A DNA stretch of 6,967 nucleotides from Dokdonella_A sp035760865 (GTDB lineage Bacteria > Pseudomonadota > Gammaproteobacteria > Xanthomonadales > Rhodanobacteraceae), in assembly GCA_035760865.1 (NCBI GenBank), contig DASTSE010000066.1, forward strand, positions 1 to 6,967. Reading direction: 5' to 3'. The translations under genes and the position numbers were made by a program. The notes beneath the pieces are model-generated. The model searched no databases. It saw only the letters and a program-made list of their open reading frames with translations, and was not told the DNA's origin. Within the stretch, counting starts at the first letter, position 1, and every line of letters begins with the position of its first letter. Of this stretch, positions 1-6,196 are shown in pieces.

Positions 1-26
1 ACCAGCGCATAGGTGCTGTTTTCCAT
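1..26 (-). CDS. 5' end of an unidentified gene, cut by the left edge
   Basis: Reading the minus strand, an ATG at 26-24 opens a frame that begins MENSTYAL and leaves the window. A GAGGG ribosome-binding motif sits about 5 bases before the ATG. This gene would start 60 bp after the thiolase stop and in the same direction, so it could share a transcript with it. In the fadIJ arrangement known from gammaproteobacteria, fadJ follows the thiolase gene, which makes a beta-oxidation partner a reasonable guess. The eight or nine visible residues cannot test that. A second ATG at 31-29 in another frame is a weaker alternative because it lies too close to the GAGGG motif. Confidence 0.4.
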
Positions 27-86
27 CCCATCCCTCGCTTGCTTCACGGACGCGCGCGGGCCGTCGCGTCGAACGTCCGGACCAGT

Positions 87-1361
87 CTAAGGCCGTTCGA
101 GGATCGCCGTGACGCCCATGCCGCCGGCCGTGCAGATCGAAATGAGACCGCGGCCGCGCCCCTTGTCCTCGAGCAGCTTCGCGAGCGTCGCGACGATGCG
201 CGCGCCGGTCGCCGCGAACGGATGGCCCGCCGCGAGGCTCGAGCCGTTGACATTGAGTCGGGCCGGGTCGATCGACCCCAGCGGGCGCTCGAGCCCGAGC
301 CGCTCCCTGCAATAGTCGGCCGATTCCCAGGCGCGCAGCGTGCACAGAACCTGTGCCGCGAACGCCTCGTGGATCTCGTAGAAATCGAAGTCCTGCAGCC
401 CGAGGCCGGCGGCGGCGAGCATGCGCGGCACGGCGACCGTCGGCGCCATCAGCAGGCCTTCGCCGTGCACGAAGTCGACCGCGGCCACCTGCGCATGGGT
501 GAGATAGGCCTGCACGGCAAGGCCGCGCGCGGCGGCCCACTCGTCGCTCGCGATGAGCACCGCGGCGCTGCCGTCGGACAGCGCGGTCGAATTGCCCGCC
601 GTCAACGTGCCGTGGCCGGAGGTCCGGTCGAACGCGGGCTTGAGGGCGGCGAGCTTCTCGAGCGACGTGTCCGGACGCAGGATGTTGTCGCGCTCGACGC
701 CGCGGAACGGCACGACGAGGTCCTTGAAGAAGCCACGCTCGTAGGCGGCGGCGAGCTTGCGGTGACTGTCGAGCGTGAGGCGGTCCTGCTCTTCTCGGCC
801 AATCTGCCACTCGCGCGCCATGAGCTCGCAGTGCTCGCCCATCGACTTGCCCGTGCGCGGCTCGGCGACGCCCGGGAACGACGGCTTGAGGTCGCCGAAC
901 GAGAAGCCCTTGAACGCCGCCCTCGCCTTGTCGGCGGGCGTCTTCGCGCGATTCACCGCGAGCAGGCGCTGCTGCAGCGCGCGCGAATAGACGATCGGCA
1001 CGTCGCTCGTGGTGTCGGCGCCGCCGGCGATGCCCGCCTCGATCTGGCCGCTCGCGATCTTCTGCGCAATCAGGATCGCGTTGTCGAGCGACGTGCCGCA
1101 TGCGCGCGCGGTGGTGATTCCGGGCGTGGTCGGCGCGAGTCCGGACGACAGCGTCGCTTCGCGAGCCAGGTTCCAGTCCGACGCGTGCTTGATGACCGAC
1201 CCGTAGGCGACCTCGCCGAGTTCGACGCCGTGCAGGCCGAACCGCTCCACCAGCGCGCCGAGCGTCTTGACCGCCATGCCGAAGTTGCCGACCTCGGCAT
1301 AGGCCGTGTTGTTGCGGCAGAACGGGATTCGCACGCCGCCGATGATGCCTGCCCGCTTCAA
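87..1361 (-). CDS. fadI: Acetyl-CoA C-acyltransferase (thiolase, FadI-like)
   Basis: A 424-residue thiolase that should cleave 3-ketoacyl-CoA with CoA in beta-oxidation, or condense acetyl-CoA units in the reverse direction. The full family signature is present. The nucleophile is Cys88 in ARACGTS. GGAD follows at 113-116, IHEAFA has His331, NVNGSSLAAGHPFAATG spans 370-386 with His380, and the second catalytic cysteine is Cys410 in ICTAGGMG. The order and spacing match FadI-type proteins better than the shorter 390-residue PhaA/AtoB type, though the symbol is tentative. The start is TTG at 1361-1359: no ATG or GTG lies in frame just upstream, a GGGAG motif sits about 5 bases before it, and the next Met (residue 29) would remove the first beta strand (AGIIGGVRIPF). 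The gap to the upstream methyltransferase is 76 bp. The stop is TAG. Confidence 0.93.
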   Translation of the reverse strand: MKRAGIIGGVRIPFCRNNTAYAEVGNFGMAVKTLGALVERFGLHGVELGEVAYGSVIKHASDWNLAREATLSSGLAPTTPGITTARACGTSLDNAILIAQKIASGQIEAGIAGGADTTSDVPIVYSRALQQRLLAVNRAKTPADKARAAFKGFSFGDLKPSFPGVAEPRTGKSMGEHCELMAREWQIGREEQDRLTLDSHRKLAAAYERGFFKDLVVPFRGVERDNILRPDTSLEKLAALKPAFDRTSGHGTLTAGNSTALSDGSAAVLIASDEWAAARGLAVQAYLTHAQVAAVDFVHGEGLLMAPTVAVPRMLAAAGLGLQDFDFYEIHEAFAAQVLCTLRAWESADYCRERLGLERPLGSIDPARLNVNGSSLAAGHPFAATGARIVATLAKLLEDKGRGRGLISICTAGGMGVTAILERP

Positions 1362-1437
1362 GATGTCTCCCTCGTCCGCCGGCGGAGTCCGCCCGGCTCC
1401 CGGTCCGATTGTATGACGTGCCGGCGTCGCGCGCGCC
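1362..1437 (-). promoter_or_regulatory. Leader of the thiolase gene with possible -10 box
   Basis: The 76-bp gap before the thiolase contains TACAAT on the minus strand at 1413-1408, a 5/6 match to the sigma-70 -10 consensus. It would give a leader of about 40 bases. No convincing -35 hexamer lies 16-18 bp upstream. Nearer the start, a perfect 12-bp palindrome TCCGCCGGCGGA occupies 1375-1386, just upstream of the ribosome-binding site, and could fold in the leader. There is no T-tract, so it does not look like a terminator. The promoter assignment is inference. Confidence 0.3.
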
Positions 1438-2394
1438 TCAGGCGAGCGCGGCCGGCAGCGGCCCCCAGTGGGCCTCGTTGTGGCGCCAGAGTTCGCGGTA
1501 CCAGACGCGGAACATCGCGATCTCCTCGCCTCGCGAATCGTCGCCGAGCGCGTCGATCATCGCCTGCGGATGAAGGCCCTCGCCCGTCACGCGTATCATC
1601 GCGTCGAACAGCTCCGTCCACAGCGGCGTGTAGGCGATGCGCGCCGCGTCGCGCGCGAGGCGCGCGCGCTCGGCGTTCGCGTCGCGGGCGCCGCCGCGCT
1701 TCATCGCCACGCTCTGCACCCACGGCGAATCGGTGTACATCTGCAACAGCTCGAAGCCGCAGTGCTCGAGGAAGATGCGCACTTCCTCGGGCGTCGAGAA
1801 CTGGTTGCGCGCGACGTCCTTGCGCTGGCCCGGATCGGCGTCGCGATACTGGCCGACCTCGAGCGCGAAGCGCCGCCAGCCGACCGCGTGCGCGAGGTTC
1901 CATGTGTCGAAGAACAGCAGGCCGCCCGGTTCGAGCACGCGCGCGAGTTCTTCCAGGTAGAGGAGAAAATCCTCCTTGTCCATGTGGATGAACACGGCGA
2001 CGCAATAGGCCTTGTTGAAACGGCCCGAAGCGATCCCCTCGAGGCGGCTGCGGCTAAGCTCGGTGAAGCCGACGTTGGCGAAGCCGGCCAGTCGCTCGCG
2101 CGCGACGCCGAGCATGTTCGCGGAGATGTCCGCGCCCTCCCAGTGCGCGACCTTCGGCGCGAGTTCGCGGCCGATGCGACCGACCCCGCATCCGAGCTCG
2201 AGAACCCGGTCGCCCGGCTCGAGCGCGAGCGCGCAGGCGACCTGGCGCGCGGTATAGGCGCCGGTGAGGCGGGCGACGTCTTCGCTCGCGCTGCCGTCGA
2301 CCGCGATGAACGCACCAGTCTTCGTGCTCGCCTTGTGGTCCCAGAATGCCTTGTAGTTCTTCGCTTCCATCGCGCTCGTCGGTCGCCGCCGCAT
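1438..2394 (-). CDS. Class I SAM-dependent methyltransferase, substrate unknown
   Basis: A 318-residue protein with a Rossmann-type methyltransferase core. Motif I is VLELGCGVGRIG (64-75), the SAM-binding loop. The acidic residue after strand 2 is Asp89 in GADIS, and LARVLEPGGLLFFDTWN (150-166) is the post-motif region with strand 5. The fold is of the Methyltransf_11/25 kind seen in small-molecule, lipid and sugar methyltransferases; nothing visible fixes the substrate. After about residue 235 comes an 80-residue Arg-, Ala- and Trp-rich C-terminal extension (for example LWTELFDAM, FRVWYRELW) beyond the usual core. The start is uncertain. The ATG at 2394 has no clear ribosome-binding site. 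A second in-frame ATG at 2370 (residue 9, MEAKNYKAF) begins where the conserved-looking sequence begins and may be the real one. It lies in the same direction as the GNAT gene, 42 bp after it. Confidence 0.85.
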   Translation of the reverse strand: MRRRPTSAMEAKNYKAFWDHKASTKTGAFIAVDGSASEDVARLTGAYTARQVACALALEPGDRVLELGCGVGRIGRELAPKVAHWEGADISANMLGVARERLAGFANVGFTELSRSRLEGIASGRFNKAYCVAVFIHMDKEDFLLYLEELARVLEPGGLLFFDTWNLAHAVGWRRFALEVGQYRDADPGQRKDVARNQFSTPEEVRIFLEHCGFELLQMYTDSPWVQSVAMKRGGARDANAERARLARDAARIAYTPLWTELFDAMIRVTGEGLHPQAMIDALGDDSRGEEIAMFRVWYRELWRHNEAHWGPLPAALA

Positions 2395-2425
2395 GTGAGG
2401 GGGCGATGATGTTAATGCATCGGCC

Positions 2426-2447
2426 GTCCCGGGACCTCAGGGCCCTG
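2426..2447. repeat. Two adjacent 10-bp perfect palindromes
   Basis: GTCCCGGGAC (2426-2435) and CAGGGCCCTG (2438-2447) are both perfect palindromes separated by 2 bp. The second overlaps the stop codon of the GNAT gene, and the first falls in the 42-bp gap before the methyltransferase. They could form small hairpins in the minus-strand transcript or be binding sites. No T-run follows, so a simple intrinsic terminator is not supported. In such GC-rich DNA chance is a real possibility. Confidence 0.3.
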
Positions 2448-2919
2448 CCCGCTTGGCCACTTCGTACAGGCGGTAGGCGGTCTCCTGCATGCCCAGCGCG
2501 GCATAGGTCGCCTGTGCCCGGGCGTTGTCGCGTTCGACGTACAGGCGCAGGCCGATCGCCGCGGGATCGGCCGTGAGACGCATGCGGACCGCCTCGTACA
2601 GCGCACGGAAGACGCCGCGCCGTCGCGCGCCGGGCACGATGTAGACGCTCTGCAGCCACCACCATTCGCCATTGCGCCAGTCGCTCCATTCGAACGTCAC
2701 CAGCAGGCAGCCGAGCGCCACGCCCGCTTCCTCGCACACGAGATAGAAGCCGCGGCGGCGGTCGGCGAAAACGCCGGCGATGCCTCGCTCGAGCACGCCA
2801 CGGTCGAGCTGCCTGTGCTCGGTTTCGAGCGCCATCGCGGCGTTGCAGTCGGCGAGGAACGCGAGATCGCCGTGGACGGCGTCGCGTACGTGCAGCGGTG
2901 CGGACGGAGGCGCGGTCAT
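2437..2919 (-). CDS. GNAT-family N-acetyltransferase, substrate unknown
   Basis: A 160-residue single-domain acetyltransferase that would transfer acetyl from acetyl-CoA to an amine. The GNAT order is visible: beta1/alpha1 from residue 9 (LHVRDAVHGDLAFL), a central strand GVALGCLLVTFEW (66-78), and motif A with strand 4 LQSVYIVPGARRRGVF (89-104). In the last, RRRGVF is the acetyl-CoA pyrophosphate loop (R-x-x-G-x-G/A-like, its last small residue replaced by Phe). Motif B is LRLYVERDNARAQATYAALGMQ (124-145), with the Asn and Tyr typical of the family. The start is ATG at 2919 with AGAGGA just upstream. That ribosome-binding site abuts the ntrC stop codon, and the gap is only 10 bp, so ntrC and this gene are probably co-transcribed and translationally coupled. 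The family cannot be narrowed to protein, antibiotic or metabolite acetylation from sequence alone. Confidence 0.9.
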   Translation of the reverse strand: MTAPPSAPLHVRDAVHGDLAFLADCNAAMALETEHRQLDRGVLERGIAGVFADRRRGFYLVCEEAGVALGCLLVTFEWSDWRNGEWWWLQSVYIVPGARRRGVFRALYEAVRMRLTADPAAIGLRLYVERDNARAQATYAALGMQETAYRLYEVAKRAGP

Positions 2920-2929
2920 CGGATCCTCT

Positions 2930-4347
<1,418 letters not shown>

Positions 4348-4351
<4 letters not shown>

Positions 4352-5379
4352 TCGCTCACCGGCAACAGCAGGCTGAACACGGTCGCACCGGGCCGGCTCG
4401 CGTGGCCGAGGTCGCCGCCGTGCTCGCGCGCGATCTCGCGTGCGAGGGCGAGGCCGAGGCCGCTGCCGTCGGGCCGCCCGGAGACGAGCGGCTCGTACAG
4501 CGTGTCTGCGAGTTCCGCCGGCACGCCGCGGCCGTCGTCGACGACGTCGATGCGCGCGGCCAGGCGCACGGCGCGCTCGCCGATGCGCGCGGCGTGCTCG
4601 GCGCGCGTGCGCAGCACGAGTTCGCGTGCACCGGCTTCGAGCGCATTGCGCACGAGGTTGAGCAGCGCCTGCACCAGGCGGTCCGCATCGACGCGCACCG
4701 CGGGCAGGCTTGGATCGTAGTCGCGCCGCAGGCGCAGCGGCGCGTCCGCTGCGGTGGTCGCGAGCGCGGCCACGCGTTCGACCACCTCGTGCACGTTCAC
4801 GCGCGCGAGACGCGGTTTCGCGCCTGCGTGCAGGAGTCGCTCGGACAGGTTCGCGAGGCGGTCGACTTCGGCGATGATGAGCTCGGCAAGCTCGCGCTCG
4901 TCGACGTCGAGGCGCCGTTGCAGCAGTTGCGCGGCGCCACGCATGCCCGCGAGCGGGCCGCGCACCTCGTGGGCGAAGCCACGCAGGGATTCGGACAGGC
5001 GCGTCGCCGTCGCGGGCTCCGCCGCGATCGGCAGCACTTCGAGCAGCAGCGCGCGCGGGTCGAGCGGCGTCAGCGCAAGGTCGGCACCGCGATCGCCGAT
5101 CGCGGTGCGGACGCGCGCTTCGCGCAGCCAGACGCGCCGCTGCTCGACGAACGCACGCTCGCCGGCTTCGCTCAGCAAGGGCGGACGCGCGTCGAGCAGC
5201 GCAAGCGATTCGCCGCGCCACACGCGGCCGGCCGCACCGCCGAGCCATTCGTGCAAGGCCGGGTTGACCGCGACGAGCCCGTGGCCGCGTTCGACGATCG
5301 CCATCGGCGTCGCCGAGTGTTCCGACAAGGCCCAGCCGGATGCCGGAAGAACGGGCGCTGCTGGGTCCGCGGTGCTCAT
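4348..5379 (-). CDS. ntrB: Nitrogen sensor histidine kinase/phosphatase NtrB (NR(II))
   Basis: A 343-residue soluble kinase (E. coli NtrB has 349) that phosphorylates NtrC in nitrogen limitation and, in known systems, dephosphorylates it when PII binds. There are no membrane segments. A degenerate PAS domain covers about 18-118 (MAIVERGHGLVAVNPALHEWLGG). The H-box holds His137 in FAHEVRGPLAGMRGAAQLL, very close to NtrB except that Gly141 (codon 4957-4959) replaces the usual Asn of HEIKNPL. The N-box is NLVRNALEAG (241-250), G1 is DDGRGVP (281-287), and G2 is DGSGLGL (304-310). The ATG at 5379 is the first possible start in its frame: no ATG, GTG or TTG lies between it and the upstream in-frame stop at 5445-5443. 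No Shine-Dalgarno motif precedes it. Overlap ATGA with ntrC implies translational coupling. Identity comes from the H-box context and the NtrC partner. Confidence 0.93.
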
Positions 5380-5395
5380 GCACCATTGTAGTGCA
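5379..5395 (-). promoter_or_regulatory. Probable NtrC operator at the ntrB start
   Basis: The 17 bp TGCACCATTGTAGTGCA (plus-strand reading) fits TGCAC-N7-GTGCA, the well-known NtrC (NR(I)) site, with both five-base arms perfect and the inner bases C/T as in the consensus GCACY. It sits directly before ntrB, covers the TACAAT hexamer, and its last base pair is the A of the ntrB start codon. In enterobacteria NtrC binds such a site over the glnL promoter and represses its own operon; the position here suggests the same role. A further half-site GGTGC lies at 5371-5375, inside the first codons of ntrB. Binding itself is inference. Confidence 0.7.
5385..5390 (-). promoter_or_regulatory. Candidate -10 box of ntrB
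   Basis: TACAAT on the minus strand (5390-5385) matches the sigma-70 -10 consensus at five of six bases. It ends 5 bases before the ntrB ATG, which would put the transcript start at or just inside the start codon and give a leaderless message. That agrees with the missing Shine-Dalgarno motif, though the spacing is on the short side. The hexamer 17 bp upstream (TGGCGC) is a poor -35. The hexamer lies entirely inside the probable NtrC operator. Confidence 0.4.
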
Positions 5396-5539
5396 TCGAT
5401 CCGCGGGCGCCAGCCTGAATCGCAGCCTGACTGAAAATTTCGTTATTCATTCGATGGTTAGGCGCTGCCACCTACGGTTGACCCACGACCCGCCGGGATC
5501 GTCGCGCCACTTCGGCGCGCCAACGAGAGGAGGTACCCC
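5396..5539 (+). promoter_or_regulatory. Divergent intergenic region and leader of the BON gene
   Basis: This stretch separates the divergent ntrB and BON genes. It holds an 8-bp direct repeat CAGCCTGA at 5411-5418 and 5423-5430, start to start 12 bp. Next to it is the only AT-rich patch of the window (about 5431-5460, beginning CTGAAAATTTCG), the likeliest place for the BON promoter. No clean -35/-10 pair can be assigned; CTGACT (5427-5432) with TTCGAT (5450-5455) at 17-bp spacing is the best but weak. A hairpin CGCGCC-ACTTC-GGCGCG (5503-5519) lies in the leader. The ribosome-binding site AGGAGGT (5528-5534) is a full complement of the 16S anti-SD, 5 bases before the ATG, so strong translation is expected. 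Confidence 0.45.
5411..5430 (+). repeat. 8-bp direct repeat upstream of the BON promoter patch
   Basis: CAGCCTGA occurs at 5411-5418 and again at 5423-5430. The copies have the same orientation and a 12-bp period, a little over one helical turn. They lie just upstream of the AT-rich candidate promoter region, a usual place for an activator site. No known regulator is recognised. Confidence 0.4.
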
Positions 5540-5890
5540 ATGAATACGCAAACGTACCGTTTGTCGACCCTCGCGCTCGCGACGCTGCTGACCTTCGGCG
5601 GCGCCGGCCTTGCATGCGCAGCCGGAGCGGCATCGACGCCGAACAACGACAACGCGATGGAGTCCGACCAGCCGATCACGGATACCTGGATCACCACCAA
5701 GGTGAAGTCCGAGCTCGCGACCACCGAAGGTGTGAAGAGCATGGACATCGACGTCAAGACCGTCGACGGCAAGGTCATGCTGACCGGCGTACTCGCGAAC
5801 GATGTCGCCGTGCAGAAGGCGGTCGCGGCCGCGAAGAGCGTCAAGGGCGTCAAGACCGTCGACTCCAGCGGCCTCAAGTCGCGCAACTGA
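5540..5890 (+). CDS. Exported BON-domain protein (OsmY-like)
   Basis: A 116-residue protein with an N-terminal signal sequence: Arg7, then a hydrophobic core (about 8-24, LSTLALATLLTFGGAGL) and a small-residue region ACAAGA (25-30) where signal peptidase I would cleave. Cys26 is not in a canonical lipobox, since Gly sits at -3. A short polar linker (about 31-44) leads to one BON domain (about 46-115): DTWITTKVKSELA helix, the strand pair MDIDVKTVDGKVMLTGVL with the family glycine, then a helix and VKGVKTVDS. BON proteins such as OsmY act in the periplasm, bind membranes or lipids, and are often induced by osmotic or envelope stress. OsmY has two BON domains; this has one. It starts with a very strong Shine-Dalgarno and is followed 45 bp later by the csbD-like gene on the same strand, a likely operon. 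Confidence 0.9.
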   Translation: MNTQTYRLSTLALATLLTFGGAGLACAAGAASTPNNDNAMESDQPITDTWITTKVKSELATTEGVKSMDIDVKTVDGKVMLTGVLANDVAVQKAVAAAKSVKGVKTVDSSGLKSRN

Positions 5891-5935
5891 CGCGGCTCGG
5901 GCACCCGTTCCATCCACCGACAGAGGAGATGCGCA

Positions 5936-6133
5936 ATGAACGAGGACAAGATCGAGGGCCAGTGGAAGCAGCTCGCCGGCAAGCTCAAGGCGAAGTGGGG
6001 CAAGCTCACCGACGACGACCTCAAGGTCGCCGAGGGCAACAGCGAATACCTCGCCGGCCGCATCCAGGAGCGCTACGGCGTCGCCAAGGATGAAGCCCAG
6101 CGTCAGATCCGCGAGTTCGACAGCACGCTGTAA
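5936..6133 (+). CDS. CsbD-family stress protein
   Basis: A 65-residue, highly charged soluble protein typical of the CsbD family. It opens MNEDKIEGQWKQLAGKLKAKWGKLTDDDL, the family hallmark (KIEGxWxQxxGxxKxxWGKLTDDDL), and continues with a predicted helix rich in Glu, Arg and Gln. CsbD was first described as a sigma-B controlled general stress protein of Bacillus, and homologues are common in proteobacteria (YjbJ in E. coli). The biochemical role is not established. A GAGGAGA ribosome-binding motif (5923-5929) lies 6 bases before the ATG. It follows the BON gene by 45 bp with no terminator between, and ends 36 bp before a strong terminator, so the two genes form one transcription unit. Confidence 0.93.
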   Translation: MNEDKIEGQWKQLAGKLKAKWGKLTDDDLKVAEGNSEYLAGRIQERYGVAKDEAQRQIREFDSTL

Positions 6134-6169
6134 ACCCTCGCTATAGGCCCTCCAGGCAATGGATGGGTG

Positions 6170-6196
6170 GGGGCGGCGCTTGCGCCGCCCCTTTTT
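6170..6196 (+). terminator. Intrinsic terminator of the BON-csbD unit
   Basis: A perfect 10-bp stem, GGGGCGGCGC (6170-6179) with GCGCCGCCCC (6182-6191), is closed by TT and followed at once by five T (6192-6196). This is a classic Rho-independent terminator for the plus-strand unit. There is no A-run on its left side, so it should not end transcription of the convergent sulfotransferase gene. The last T is also the first base of that gene's stop codon (read TGA on minus). Confidence 0.92.

Noticed and set aside
39..1991. Open plus-strand frame of 650 codons opposite the thiolase and methyltransferase
   Set aside because: It is antisense to two clear enzymes, is dominated by Arg, Ala and Gly, shows no family motif, and arises from the GC-biased codons of the real genes.
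4352..5386. N-terminal extension of NtrC to 818 residues
   Set aside because: The extra 345 residues are an out-of-frame reading of ntrB, rich in Arg and Ala. The receiver domain begins just after the ATG at 4351, which overlaps the ntrB stop as ATGA.
5453..5475. Sigma-54 -24/-12 promoter (TGG...TGC) for the BON gene
   Set aside because: The GG to GC distance is one base short of the strict sigma-54 spacing, and the flanking bases do not match.
5478..5506. TTGACC as a -35 box for the BON gene
   Set aside because: The hexamer matches 5/6, but the sequence 16-18 bp downstream (GTCGCG region) has no resemblance to a -10 box.
5563..5617. BON protein as a lipoprotein through Cys26
   Set aside because: The residues before Cys26 are G-L-A, with Gly at -3, which does not fit the lipobox. 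A signal peptidase I site in ACAAGA is more likely.
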